Part shown: in pieces, positions 1-11,097 of the stretch | Layout: each line of letters starts with the position of its first letter | Numbering within the stretch: the stretch's first letter is position 1 | From: Excoecaria cochinchinensis | Taxonomy: Eukaryota; Streptophyta; Magnoliopsida; Malpighiales; Euphorbiaceae | Direction of reading: 5' to 3' | Assembly: GCA_947683425.1 (NCBI GenBank) | Contig: CANTUQ010000004.1 | Location: forward strand, 32,131,001 to 32,195,000 | DNA: 64,000 bases | The notes under the pieces: generated by a model | What the model saw: only the letters and a program-made list of their open reading frames with translations | What the model was told of the DNA's origin: nothing | The model's database searches: none | Position numbers and translations under genes: made by a program

Positions 1-840
1 AGGCAGAAGGTGAATATATGGCTAGGAGGGCAAGTAGTGAGGCTTATGCCAAGAAGGGCTACACTAATCAAGGGGTAACCAAGTCAGCAAGCTCTAGTAG
101 TGGTAATAGAGTGGGAAGACAGCTGAGGTGTCGACAATAGGTGTGACTCAGAGATACTTCTCAAATCTGGGTTGACCTTTGTCATGGGTGTTGAAGAGAC
201 TGGTAAAGGAGGAGAAGCTACAACCCCTACCACACAAGCCAGCCAGAAACCAAGGACACCCGGGGTATAAAGAGAATGAATATTGTGCCTTTCACCAACA
301 TACTGGGCATCTGACAGATAATTGCCTAAGGCTAAGGCACCAGATTCAGGATCTGATCGATAGTAAGCAGATCACTGATCCTGAACGGAGAGAGAGCAAG
401 AAGAAGTCCAACTACAATGTTGTGCCACCACCTGTCTTTATGATTGGGTCAAGTCTACCCGAGTGGCATGTCTTATAAGACTTTTATGGGAATGAATACG
501 TCATTATCACTCGCCCTGAGGTAAGCAAAGAAGGGATGCTCGTGGTGGCGATAGATTATTGGTCCACTAGTGAGAGTGGAGAAGAAGACGAAGATGAAGA
601 GGAAGGAGAAAAGTCTGTGGATCTGTGGGAGTCAGATGGAGAAGGGAAGGAAGTAGGGGCTGTGATAAAAAGCGGAAGAGTGGTCCCAGAGGCGGACAAA
701 TCACAGGACCCAGTGCAAGCACCTGCGAAAAAGGAGCCGGAAGAGAATTCCATAGTAAAGCAATTGAAAAAGAATCTATTTGGAATCTTTTAAGACAGTC
801 CCCATCCCACAGACAGAAGTTGGTTGAGGTTTTAAGTGAA
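1..840 (+). pseudogene. Tat/Ogre gag remnant with zinc knuckle
   Basis: The open stretch 179-478 contains a C-x2-H-x4-H-x4-C arrangement (CAFHQHTGHLTDNC) followed by LRHQIQDLID, the typical knuckle and tail of Athila/Tat gag proteins, which package the element RNA. The 5' part of gag is outside the window. Downstream, 536-793 encodes a very acidic run of Glu and Asp, a low-complexity linker rather than a domain. Stops at 476-478 and 790-792 break the frame, and the overlapping frame at 625-1026 carries on into protease. The gene is not functional. The identification rests on the knuckle and the domain order downstream. Confidence 0.75.
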
Positions 841-1344
841 TCTACCGTGGCCACCACAATTTCTCCATCCGAGTTGCTAGATCTTGTCAAAGGGGGATCA
901 GGAGAGAGATTGGTGTATTCTAATGTTGACCTACCAGTTGAGGGCCATAATCACAATCGGTCGTTGTACATCAAGGCACAAATTAATAGCAAGCACACCA
1001 CTTGTATTATGGTTGATGATGGATAATCCATAAATGTCTGCCCTTTGGTGGCACTTCAGGCTTTTGGGCTAGATGAAAGTATGCTGAACAAGTCTGATTT
1101 AACCATCACGGCCTATGATAATTCTCGAAGACAAGCATTGGGAAAATTTAGAGCACTGGTCAAGACTGGGCCCATTGAAACGGAGGCAAAATTTGTGGTT
1201 TTATCTATCCCAGCAAATTTCTCAGCTCTACTTGGAAGGCCATGGTTCCATAAATTGGGAGGAGTGCCGTCTACCATACACCAAATGATCAAGATACCAC
1301 ATGAAGGAGAGGTGATAACTATTAAAACAGTGAGAGAAAACTAA
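841..1344 (+). pseudogene. Tat/Ogre aspartic protease domain, broken
   Basis: The active-site region reads MVDDG, then a stop at 1024-1026, then SINVCPL. After it comes LTITAYDNSRRQALG and the flap/C-terminal motif ALLGRPW followed by a Val-Pro-Ser-Thr-Ile-His motif. This order is characteristic of the protease of Tat-lineage gypsy elements, which cuts the Gag-Pol polyprotein. The stop falls right beside the catalytic Asp-x-Gly, so no active protease can be made. The frame runs on to a stop at 1342-1344 before the linker. Confidence 0.8.
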
Positions 1345-2283
1345 GTGTTTGCCTTGGGGATTTCTAACCAGCCATTTAGTGGTTTGCACATATCGGTGAT
1401 TGGAGAAGAGCAGGGTTCAGTAAATAGCCCTCAGGTTGTGAATATGATGAAGAAGATTCACTTTCTCCCAAGAGCTGGTTTGGGTAAAAACTCACAAGGG
1501 TTGCAGTCTGCTATCACTACACAAGACCAGAAAGGTTGGAAGGGTTTAGGGTATAAAGGAGAGCATGGCAAGAAGAAAATGTCAGAGAAGATCCCCCACA
1601 TTTCGAAGAGTTTTGTTCCCACGTCCTCGGTCTGTACTTACACTGGAGATGAGGAGCCTCAGTAGGTGGATGGAAAGATCATTCCAGGTTTTGAAATCTT
1701 TAATGATGTCTTCGACTGGGAGGTTGGAGTTATCAAATCTGTAGAGGACTTCTGGGATGAAGAGATTATGACTCAGTGTAGTGTCTGGGACAGGGATGGG
1801 CCCGAGGAGATTGTCACTGACAAGCTTTTAGCCGCCAGGTTGAAGGGAAAAGAGAAGATGGCAGAGTCAGATTTGAAGATTGAAGATCTAAAGATTTCAT
1901 CGGAGGTAGTTGAAAAGCCTCTACGAAGCCAAGAAGTTAAGAAACAGTCGGCTGCAACATCGGCGTCAACAGAGAATGAAGACAACAGTTATTTAGATAA
2001 TCTTTTTATGCCAGAACTTTTCAGTAATGACAATGTTAATGTGTCTGATTATATTAATAAGATAAATGACTTTGCTTACTTGTGTGATGTTTCTGATGAT
2101 TTCATTTCTCATGATCATAAACATGATGCATTCATTTTTTACATTAACTCAACTAGCACGACTGAATTTAATCTCGAAACTTTGGAGAACCCAAAGGAAA
2201 TTTTGATAGCATCAGACATAACTCCTGAGGAGAGGTTAAAATTTGAGAGAATTTTGAAAAAAATAAGAAAAGTCTTTGTCTGA
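1345..2283 (+). pseudogene. Linker between protease and RT with G-patch-like motif
   Basis: Two open stretches follow the protease (to 1665, and 1666-2283). The first contains a glycine-rich motif (RAGLGKNSQGLQ, then GWKGLGYKGEHG) that looks like the G-patch reported near protease in several retroelements. The second ends with DITPEERLKFERILKKIRKVFV, the segment that normally leads into RT, and then meets a stop at 2281-2283. No enzymatic domain is visible in the middle part, which is rich in Asp, Glu and Lys. Function beyond polyprotein spacing is unknown. Confidence 0.6.
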
Positions 2284-2563
2284 ACCTACGAGGACATGCC
2301 GGGAATTGATTGAGAAGTCGCCGAACATGCCATCCCAACTTACCCAGATTCTAAACCAGTTAAACAAAAGCTCAGAAGACTTAGACCAGAATGAGCGCAA
2401 AAGGTGAAAGAAGAGATCCATAAGCAGATTGAGGCTAAGTTTCTAATAGAGGTTCAATACCCGACATGGTTGGCTAATGTAGTTCCTGTGGCTAAAAAGG
2501 ATGCAAAGGTTCGAGTATGTGTGGACTATTAGGACCTGAACAAGGCCTGTTCGAAAGATGATT
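2284..2563 (+). pseudogene. Reverse transcriptase, N-terminal part, cut by solo LTR
   Basis: The translation shows TYEDMPGID, then a stop, then the conserved run to WLANVVPVAKKDAKVRVCVDY, a stop at 2530-2532, and DLNKACSKDD. These are RT fingers motifs (VPV.KKD, VCVDY.DLN). The next residues of RT (FPLPHIDVLVD) are found at 5219 onwards, so the domain is interrupted by an inserted LTR at 2564. Two further stops within 300 bp show the copy was decaying. Confidence 0.85.
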
Positions 2564-2820
2564 TATCACAACCCATTTTCCCCCTAGTAGTCTGAGCCAT
2601 GTGTATGTGTGCATGTGTGGGTGTGTTGGAATGTGTTACGGGTATTCATGGGTAATATGCATGTTTTGTGGGCTTTATTAGAGTGTGGGTGCATGTATGT
2701 TAGTAGTGTGTGCATTAGTGGGATTAGTCTTGTGTGTGGTGTCTTGCATGTTGGTAGGGTGTGAGCGATCAAGATCCACCAAAGATGGGGTGACATGTGG
2801 CTAGGGTTTTAGGAAGTAGG

Positions 2821-2828
2821 TATAAATA
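2821..2828 (+). promoter_or_regulatory. TATA-like box of the solo LTR
   Basis: TATAAATA lies about 257 bp inside the LTR, followed 30-90 bp later by a C/T-rich stretch. This is the normal spacing of a plant LTR promoter. It is the only good TATA box in this part of the LTR. Confidence 0.5.
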
Positions 2829-3539
2829 GAAGGAGAGAGAAAAAGGGGGCAGCCATTTTTGCTGCCTCTTTCCCGTTTTCTTCCTCTTCTCTTTATCTCT
2901 TATTCCTCTTTCTCCTTCAAGTGTGCCCTAGCTTGGATCCAAGTGGTTTTGGTGGAAATTGATCATCTCCTAAGCTTTGTTTGGTAAGTTTTGGTTGGGT
3001 TTTCTCTTCTTCTTCCTCTCCTTCTCTAGGTCTGTTAGAATGTATTTTAACTTAGAGTTTTTGTGTTCTTCTTGGGTTCCTGTGTTAGAAGCGCCTACTC
3101 GTGATCCCAAGGGAAAAGAGAAGGCGAGTGGGAGTGGAGCTTGCAACTAGGAGCATAGGAATTTACAGGTTTGGGAATTATATGTTCTTGATGCATTTTT
3201 CTTGTGTTTTCATTGTGGTTGAATGATTTCTGGAAATTTGACGATGAAGAGATGCATGCTTGTTTAAATGTTACGAGTATTGGGTTAATTTAAGTTATGA
3301 TGCATGAATGATGATTATGGGAACAAGTTTGAGTTGGATGGATTTTACTGTGAATTTCTGGGTTTGCTACTGTTGGGATGTAATTTTTGTAAATGCATGA
3401 ACTGATTGCATTAAGTGTTGTAAAGTTGTGTTTTGCTGTTGTTTTGATGCTGGGAATGCTCGATCTAAGGTAAGATGAGGTTTGATTGGGTTTTGAAGTT
3501 TTGGGTGAGCTTTAGAGCCAAGGGAGCTCTGCAGATTTT

Positions 3540-4100
3540 TCTGCAAATTTGGAATGCGACTCCCTGTCGCCAGCGTAATGACAATCGCGTGCACGATAGG
3601 GGTCTATGAATTCAGGTCCCGATCGAGCTACCATCTTTCGATCGAAAATGCCATGGGTGCTTTGACGCTCGGCTGCCGATCGAAAGACGGGAAGTTCCCC
3701 GATCGGGAGAGAAGGACAGCACAATTTGTGCTTACAGGGAAGCCAGGTCACGAGACGTGCATTAGAGCATGACTCGTGACATGGTGATGGGCAGCAACAC
3801 GAGTCGTGTCATCTCGCACGACTCGCGTCCCCTTGCTCTTCCTTCCCGATTGGCTTTCGGCTCGCGGCTCTTGGCTTTCATCCGTTCGGCCATAAAGAGC
3901 ATCGACACGAGTCGTGTCGATCTTGCACGACTCGTGTCCTTCGTCTCTTCCACTCGCGATCAACCTTTCGACAACATGAGGGATCGTGACCTGCATGACT
4001 CATGTCCTTCGCCCCTCCTTCCTTGCGATTAGCCTGTTGGCTACTGTCACGAGCACAACTTTTGTCGCAATCGCAGCAGTGACCTTCTGCCTGCCCAGTC
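3540..4100. repeat. GC-rich block with CGATCG and CACGAGTCGTG palindromes
   Basis: This part of the solo LTR is far richer in CG than its surroundings. It holds several copies of CGATCG (for example 3622-3710) and of the palindrome ACACGAGTCGTGT or near variants (3795-3810, 3905-3917, 3930-3945). Related CACGACTCGTG repeats occur in the LTRs at 8173-8344 and 12176-12366. Open frames here on both strands (for example 3554-3772) look accidental. Confidence 0.55.
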
Positions 4101-4779
4101 ATTCTAAAATGCTCTATTTTTTCTGAAAATAAATTTTAAATCTTTTTTCCTTCAGGGATTTTACCACTGTATGGATTATAACATGCTTCTACATGTATAT
4201 TAGTATATTTTCTTCCTGATAAATTATATGCTATGCTTTGAGCATGAATTGTATTATGCATGACCTACGAGAGTCAATCTAGTGGATAGTTAGGCATGCC
4301 TAATAGAGTTCTTTAGCTGCAGCCCTCTGTTCCATTCAGACCCTGATCAGGTCCCCCATTTGGTTCCTTACGAACCTCAATGTGTTTGGATCTTGTTTAA
4401 GATCCCCTTTGTAAAATGTTTTTGAATGAGAAATTGTGATGTTGCTTTTCGATTCGTACCCGTAAGGTACCTCCATGCGTTCAGTTTGATTCGTACCCGT
4501 AAGGTACCACCATGTGTTCACTCGTTATCCACTATTGTGTGTCAGCAGGTGTATCGTTTGTTTATGTTATGCTTATGAGAATGAGAAATCCGATCGGCTA
4601 TGATTATAAGTGTGTGAATTAATATGTATACGAATGTGAGCATGGACTTTTGAATGTTATGTATATGATTCAGTTATGATTATATCTTATATGATTATCA
4701 GCATATGCCATTATGTATGCATTTTACCTCGACGACTATTGTTAGTGGCCGTCCATATTATTGCTGTTTGTTTTCCACA

Positions 4780-4797
4780 CTAAGCGTTATTGCTTAG
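4780..4797 (+). other. Conserved LTR hairpin, copy 1
   Basis: CTAAGC, loop GTTATT, GCTTAG: a 6-bp perfect stem about 420 bp from the 3' end of the solo LTR. The same position in three other LTR families in this window carries a related hairpin (7500, 38490, 48440). Confidence 0.6.
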
Positions 4798-5218
4798 CAT
4801 GGGTGTTTCATCCGTGCAGGTGCGGTTGGTGGTTAGCTTTTGGGAGAGTCACCGCAAGTCAAGCCAACACAGAAAGTTTTGATGTTAGGACTTAGCATTT
4901 ATTTTGAGATTCTTTTTGTAATAGTGAACTCTTATTGTATTTAGTCTTTAGTTCAGCTTTCGCCTTGTAATTTTGAAAGATGTCTTTAGTTTAGTAATAT
5001 CAGAACAGTTATGTAATGAATATTATTATTGCATCTATGAATGAATGATCTGTTTGGTTTTAAAGTTTTAATTATGCTATATTTTTGTATGTATATATGT
5101 ATGTTTATATTATGTGGATGAATGTTATTGTGCCATTTTGATTGGTGACACCCTTGCTCATACGGGTTCTCACTTCATTGCGGATGGGTCCTCCTACGTA
5201 TGGGTAGGGGGTGTTACA

Positions 5219-5735
5219 CGATTTCCCTTTACCTCATATTGATGTGCTGGTAGATAGTGCAGCTGCTTATATAATGTACAGTTTTGTGGATGGGTACGTA
5301 GGGTACAATCAAATCCTCAACAAGATAGTAGATCGAATTAAGACAGCCTTCATCATGAATGGGGTACATTTGCTTACCGGGTTATGCCTTTTGGATTAAA
5401 GAATGCAGGAGCAACCTATCAAAGAATGGCCACCAGAGTTCTCAATGATTTGATCCACAAGGAGGTGGAGGTGTATATTGACGACCTGATGATCAAGTCA
5501 GCTACCCAAGAAAGTCACTTCGGGGCTTTGAAAAAGTTTTTTCAAATGATCAATAAGTATAATCTGCGCCTTAATCCCAAGAAGTGTATCTTTGGAGTTA
5601 CCTCGGGTAAGCTGTTAGGCCATGTGGTAAGCCAGAGAGGAATTAAAGTAGATCCTGATAAGGTCAGAGCCATTAGGGAGATGCTAATGCCCCAGAAAGA
5701 GAAGGAAGTTAGAAGTTTCTTGGGAAAACTTTAGT
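5219..5735 (+). pseudogene. Reverse transcriptase, C-terminal part
   Basis: Translation resumes with DFPLPHIDVLVD, then MPFGLKNAGATYQRM, the catalytic box VYIDDLMIKS, LNPKKCIFGV, GKLLGHVVS and VRSFLGKL. These are the palm and thumb motifs of a gypsy RT; the YIDD aspartates are intact. A frame change near 5384-5399 and a stop at 5732-5734 break it. Together with 2284-2563 this is the whole RT, which copies element RNA to DNA in cytoplasmic particles. Confidence 0.9.
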
Positions 5736-6240
5736 ACATCAGCCGGTTTATTACCATGCTAGCTTCAGTATGTGAGCCCATTTTTAAGCTTCTCAGGAAG
5801 AATCAGCCGGTGGTGTGGAATAATGATTATCAATTGGCTTTTGATACTGTTAAGGATTATCTCCTAAATCCACCAGTTTTAAGACCACCACGTCGAGCCA
5901 AACCACTAATCCTGTATTTGGAGGTAGAAGACAGTTCAGTGGGTGCCATGATGGCCCAGGAGGATGAGTTTGGGGTGGAGTTTGCTATTTATTACGTTAG
6001 CAAGAAATTCCTATCATACGAAGTTAAATATGTGGAAGTAGAAAAGATTTGCTTAGCAGTTATTTGGGCTTCTAAAAAGTTACAACACTACTTTCACTCT
6101 TTCAGTGTGCAGGCGGTTGCTAAGCATAATTCGCTTAGGTACCTTCAAGAAGCACCCTCTCTACTAGAAAAAATGGGAAGATGGTTATTACTGTTGTAGG
6201 AGTTCGATATCGAATACATCACCAGGAAAACCATTAAGGG
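5736..6240 (+). pseudogene. RNase H domain (gypsy type)
   Basis: The open stretch from 5756 reads CEPIFKLLRKNQPVVW, then LILYLEVEDSSVGAMMAQED, YYVSKKFLSYEVKYVEVEKICLAVIWASKKLQHYF. This is the RNase H that follows RT in gypsy elements and degrades the RNA template. The first catalytic Asp position reads YLEVEDSS, so the usual YLAVSD-like motif is changed, as often seen in the Tat lineage where this domain is thought to be decaying. A stop at 6197-6199 ends it. Confidence 0.75.
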
Positions 6241-6720
6241 AAGAGCTGTAGCTGAGTTCTTGGCTGAACACCCTATTGAGGGAGACCAGTTCGAGTACAA
6301 TTCCCCAGGTGAAGATGTCATGGCCATAGCAGTACAAGGGTGGCAGATATTTTTTGATGGGGCAGTTAACAGTAAAGGGGCAGGAGTAGGGATTATTCTT
6401 ACGACCCTAGATGGTGAAAAGCTGCCATTAGCTAAAAAGTTGAGGTACAAGGCTACCAATAATGAAGCTTGCATCTTCAGATTAGAAGAATTGCTTTCTC
6501 TGGGGGCAAAGACTGCGGAGGTCTTTGGAGATTCGTAGTAATTCATCATATTAGAGGAGAGTGATCAGTTAAGGAAGAGAGACCGTTGCCTTATGTGAAA
6601 TACTTGAGAATATTGAGTAGCCAGTTTGAGACTTGCACTTTTCACTTTGTCCCTAGGGATGAAAATCAGTTGGCTGATGCTCTCGCGACGTTAGCGTCCA
6701 TGTGGGATAATCCAACATGG
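6241..6720 (+). pseudogene. Second RNase H-like domain typical of Tat/Ogre
   Basis: After the first RNase H comes FFDGAVNSKGAGVGIIL, LRYKATNNEACIFRLEELLSL and VFGDS, then after stops near 6536-6546 FHFVPRDENQLADALATLASMW. The FDGA, NNEA, GDS and ADALA motifs are those of the additional archaeal-like RNase H described for Tat/Ogre elements. It is thought to have replaced the original domain's activity. Here two stops split it, so it is inactive. Confidence 0.8.
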
Positions 6721-7116
6721 GTCGCTATGAGACCCATGTTGATCTCAAGTGCGGAAAAGCCTTGTTTTGAAACTGAGCAGGTGATGGAGGTTGAAGTCGC
6801 CGATGGAAATCCTTGGTACTACGACATTCAGAAGTACTTGGAACGGTCAATTTTTCCAAAAGAAGCCACTGAGAAAGACCAAAGAATGAGTAGAAAATTA
6901 TCCACTCAATTCATCAGTGTAAATGGCACTTTATATAAGAGACAAGCTGATGGTATCCAATTAAGATGTTTGGCAGAGAAAGAAGCTGAAAGAGTTATGG
7001 AAGATGTTCATGCTGGTGTCTGTGCAGCTCATATGAATGGCTTAGCCTTAGCAAAGAAGATAATGCGCTAAGGATTTCATTGGCTCACAGTGGATACGGA
7101 GAAGCAATGCTAGTTA
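6721..7116 (+). pseudogene. Integrase, N-terminal zinc-binding part, cut by insertion
   Basis: The frame includes GTLYKRQADGIQLRCL and VMEDVHAGVCAAHMNGLALAKKIMR, the first half of the integrase HHCC zinc finger (H...H). A stop at 7069-7071 follows, then GFHWLTV. The matching Cys pair is found after the inserted element, at about 13742 (LCQQYANLRH). The insertion therefore split the zinc finger itself. Confidence 0.85.
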
Positions 7117-7499
7117 TGTAACACCCCAACACCCCTTGGGAGGATATCGGGGCGCCATGCGGACACTTGCGCATACATAAACGTATACCAGCGGAAGCGA
7201 TAGCAAAATACACATCAATACACAATAATAAAAATAAAATAACGCTTGGGCCCAACATGCATTTTACACATATTATACATATTACAAAACTATTGTCGTT
7301 TTACTTTACATATATTACAATAAACTTTACATGTAACAACTATACTCTTTTATCACATAATGATGTTACTCAAAACATCACACACTCTATTTCTATCTTA
7401 TGCAAAAAGAGATCAAAACAAAACCCAGAATGGCCTTGACCCGCAGATGCCCGCTCACTGATCCGAACATGTAAACCTACACGAAAATAAACATCCGTG

Positions 7500-7517
7500 C
7501 TAAGCGATAACGCTTAG
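7500..7517 (-). other. Conserved LTR hairpin, copy 2 (left LTR)
   Basis: CTAAGCG, loop ATAA, CGCTTAG: a 7-bp perfect stem, repeated at 11481-11498 in the partner LTR. It lies about 385 bp from the LTR end, as in the related LTRs of this window. Confidence 0.6.
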
Positions 7518-8172
7518 TGGGGGTGAAAAATAATGCAAAGGACTTCTTTTCGAAGTCACAAATAAATCACCCATTTCACATAACAATAACCATGCGTCCA
7601 CATTCCTATAAACATATACTTGTATACAGAACTGTCGTGTACTTAAAACATTACTCTCATGTGCTATAACATTTATTCAAAACCATACTTTTAATCGTCT
7701 CAAGTTCACTACACAACATTAATAAGCCTGAATTCCTTTCATGGTGGATACGGGTAACTCTGGATACTGTTTATAGTATCTTACATGTGGAGAATTAACT
7801 CAAACTCTATAGAATACACAAGGTATTCAAAATTCTGGGCATAATTAAGGCCAACTCTAGCAGCTGCACTCTAACTCTTTATAAGCATGCTTATCTATCC
7901 ACTATAACGGTAATCAGGCTCAAAAATAACTCAATTATACAATATATCATTGCCAAAACTATACTGTAATTCAAGTACACTCATCAAATTCAGAGACATT
8001 TAATTCATGTACAAACCTTATTAAACTCATGCATAGGCTAACTCAGATACCATGTGCAAGCAATAACCCATGTGAGAAGAAAGAGAAACTATTTTCAGGA
8101 AAAAATAGAATGAACAGGAAAAATGTACTGTCGCGATCGCGACCAAAAGTACCCGAAAACAAGACAGAGAGA

Positions 8173-8344
8173 GCACGACTCGTGCTCATGCGTGTGACTC
8201 GTGCTCATCTGTGTGACTCGTGCTCATGCGTGTGACTCGTGCTCATCTGTGTGACTCGTGCTCATGCGTGTGACTCGTGCTCATCTGTGTGACTCGTATT
8301 CATTTATGGGACTCATGTTCATTTGTGTGACTCGTGTTCATGCT
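8173..8344. repeat. 19-bp tandem array in left LTR
   Basis: About nine head-to-tail copies of a 19-bp unit (GTGCTCATGCGTGTGACTC with CT/GC variation) with no spacers. It is flanked by TCGCGATCGCGAC palindromes at about 8132 and 8371. The same array lies in the partner LTR. Confidence 0.8.
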
Positions 8345-9750
8345 AAAACAAATTGGAGAAATCCGTCTCTGTCGCGATCGCGACAGACTCGTATTTCTCC
8401 CCAAACAGTCACCTCAAACTTGTATCGCCTAAACCAACCTCTAGACATCATTTTTAGGCAAAACATCCTCTTAACAATTGTTCCCTAGGATGTTATATTT
8501 TAAATGGAATAAATTTTCGATGATTTGGACATCTATAACGCCAGATATAATCCAAACAATCTATGCTGGTCCAGTAACCCGACATAGGTAGAAACACTAC
8601 GGTTTTGACAAAATTTCGAGGTCTTAGAGCAAGAATTGGCTCAAGTTCATTTCTCAAACTTTTAAATTAATAGAAGTCAAGGTTCTAATGGATTAAGAAT
8701 CACTCAATTTAGAGGTCTAGAACTCTACTTATGACAAAAACAATACACAAAGGTCAGATGCAAACGAACAGAATTTGCCAAAACAAAACTTTATTATCAA
8801 CACCCAATCAATGATCAAGTCATATACTCATAAACACGTATACACATATATCATAAACACATATACATATATATATCACTAAAACACCGCAAGCAATCAA
8901 AATGAAATATATATCACTAAAACACCGCAAGCAATCAAAATGAAATAAGATTAAAATCACACACGATCCCAACCTCTAGGAAGCTTGGTCTTGATGCTCT
9001 ATTCAGCTCCAATCTTTTCTTTACCCTTGTCCAATCTCTTGTCCACAGCTTTCATGCATAAACCAGACCAAAACACTTGGATTAACCTTCTTTCTACTTT
9101 AAATCAAAAGCAGGAATTAAACAGAAGAAGAAGACCAATACTAACAAATCATGCTACTTACCTTCTTAGGAGACCAATCTCAATCCTTAACTTATACTCT
9201 TCAAACCAATCCAAGGGATTCACTCAAAATAGACCAAGAGAAGAATAGAGAAACAAAAGAAAGAAGAAATGGCAAAACAAGGGAAAACGATAGCCAACTA
9301 AAGAAAGAAGAAAAAGTTAACAAAACCCACAAGGATAACCAACGTGGGTAAGAAAGAAAAGAAAGAGCTGATAGTCAATCCTCATCCAATATTAACTTTG
9401 CTTATTAATGCCACTTACCTTATTAATTCCTTCAATTATCTTAAGCCAAGCCATGTGTCTTATACTCATTTGCCACTTGTTTCTTTTTAATTCATGTAAA
9501 ACACACAAATTCTTGCCACTTGTCACCCTCCTACAACGCCACGTGTTAAAATGCCACATCCTACGATGCCACATGTCAAAAATCTCAATTCAAAGTCTCT
9601 TAAAACTCACCTAAGCTGACATTCCGCTGAACAGTTCTGTCGCTCCCGCGACGCTTGTCGCGCTCGCGACAGGACTCTCACACTCAACACTTGATCTTTT
9701 CTGAACAAAAACCCTACAATTCTTCTAGGGCCAATTCAGGTTGTTACAAA

Positions 9751-9764
9751 TGTCTCCCCCTTAA
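9751..9764 (-). other. Polypurine tract of gag-only element
   Basis: On the minus strand the sequence beside the left LTR is CTTAAGGGGGAGACA, a plus-strand primer tract directly next to the LTR end. Confidence 0.7.
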
Positions 9765-9823
9765 GAAATTTCATCCTCGAAATTTCTCCGATCAGACAAT
9801 TAACTGAAACTATATTTCATTAA

Positions 9824-10976
9824 TCAATAAAAGGACTTACCAGAAGATCCGGCCGGTGTCTTTATAGCTTCAGCAGTCATTGCATGTACACGTGGCTGAT
9901 CATCGGTGGAAAATGGCCTCTCAACCGTTTCCGATGGTGGTCTTTCAACTCTACTTCTTCCTCTCCCACTTCTAATATTTCCAGAGGCATTTCGTTTATC
10001 TTTATTTGCTTGTGATGCCAAATTTTCCTTTAACTTGGGACACTGGGCAAGGAGATGCTCCACGCTACCACATCTAAAGCAAGCTCCGGTGAGTTTCCTA
10101 CACTCACCCCAATGACGCTTTCCACAGTGTACACACTCCGGTGCTACACTTCCTCTACTAGCTGGTGGCCTTACACTCCCAACCGAAGTTGGCACAAACG
10201 CTAAATCTTATTCATCTTTCCCTCTTCTAACCCCTCCAACTCTTTTACCAATACTTTCATCTTCTCTTGGAAACCTTCTCTTTTGCTCTCTTTTCTGTTT
10301 CAACAATTCAGATTCCTCTAATTTTATCGCCGCCAACACCAATCGATAATAATCCACTGGTTGCAAAGCAACCATGGCAGACAGGGGTCCTCAAAGGCTC
10401 TCTCTCAATCCATCTTCAAACTGGTGACACCTAAAATCCTCAGTTAACATACCTTCTGGTACATATTTACTCAAACGAGTAAACTCTTTTTCATATTCCC
10501 CAACAGTCATATTCTTTTGCTTAAAAGTCACAAATTCTTTCCATTTGGCATCTCGGTAAGCTTTGGTGATAAATTTTTCTTTGAACTCATGGACAAATAA
10601 ATCCCATGTCAATTCCACGGGTCTCTGAGGATTACTCAACACTAACTTCCACCAGTCATATGCTGCACCCTGCCTGTGGGCAACTGATTTCTTGTAAAAT
10701 TCTTCCTATTCTCTCCAACCAAAATTCTGCTATCTCAAATTGATCTAAGGATGTCCCATGGAACTCTTCAGCTCCTCTCTTTCTTATCAAATCCAATGGT
10801 GTCTTTGGAGCTGTCAACCTATCCAGAATCTGTACCAACCCTTGCATCATCTCCGAGTTGTCCTGAACAGGTCTTGCTCTTTCCTCTCTATCTTGTGCTC
10901 GTATATGCGGGTCCACGCGAACCGGATTCACACTACCCGTAGTCTCTCCAACATTCTCACTTGAGTCGGACTCCAT
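9824..10976 (-). pseudogene. gag of the gag-only element, broken
   Basis: Reading on the minus strand from 10976: an N-terminal part with GAEEFHGTSLDQFEIAEFWL, then after a frame break (10643-10655) a capsid-like segment with DLFVHEFKEKF, VGEYEKEFTRLSKYVPE and CHQFEDGLR, then at 10195-9824 a double zinc knuckle (CVHCGKRHWGEC and CFRCGSVEHLLAQC). These are the order and motifs of Tekay/Del-like gag. Frame breaks between the three parts make this copy inactive. No protease, RT or integrase follows before the purine tract 60 bp away, so the lack of pol is structural and not caused by the frame breaks. Confidence 0.82.
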
Positions 10977-11078
10977 CTAAAACCTACAAAATAGCATCTG
11001 CATTAGGCCACACTCTAGATAAGCTCAAACACACATACTATACTCTATCACCTTATAGTCCTGAACCATTTAACCTAG

Positions 11079-11091
11079 AGCTCTGATACCA
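11079..11091 (-). other. tRNA-Met primer binding site
   Basis: On the minus strand the sequence is TGGTATCAGAGCT, six bases from the right LTR. It matches the usual plant initiator tRNA-Met primer site (TGGTATCAGAGC) and fixes the element's orientation. Confidence 0.88.
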
Positions 11092-11097
11092 CTAAAA

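Larger units (their letters stand above)
2564..5218 (+). mobile_element. Solo LTR (2.65 kb) inserted in Tat RT
   Basis: The segment interrupts RT exactly. It ends GGGTGTTACA, and its left end TATCACAACCC looks like a decayed TGTAACACCC. Flanking target duplications are TGATT (2559-2563) and CGATT (5219-5223), one base different. It has no long coding frame, a TATA-like box at 2821, a pyrimidine-rich start of transcript near 2860-2910, and an internal hairpin at 4780. Reverse-complement motifs match the LTRs of the element at 7117-13738, including the hairpin and CACGAGTCGTG palindromes, so it is a diverged relative. No internal region remains, hence solo LTR. Confidence 0.82.
7117..9748 (-). 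repeat. 3' LTR of gag-only element
   Basis: Runs from TGTAACACCCC to TTGTTACA and is highly similar along its length to 11098-13738. It holds the hairpin at 7500-7517 and a 19-bp tandem array at 8173-8344. The open frame at 7167-7439 also appears in the other LTR and looks non-coding. Confidence 0.92.

Noticed and set aside
556..890. Two minus-strand frames with Ser runs
   Set aside because: They are the complement of the acidic GAA/GAG-rich gag-protease linker.
3554..4102. Cluster of overlapping frames on both strands in the GC-rich block
   Set aside because: CG palindromes produce open frames both ways; the region is inside a solo LTR.
8173..8344. Regular short repeats as a possible CRISPR array
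   Set aside because: Units follow each other without spacers, lie in both LTRs of one element, and the DNA is plant nuclear.
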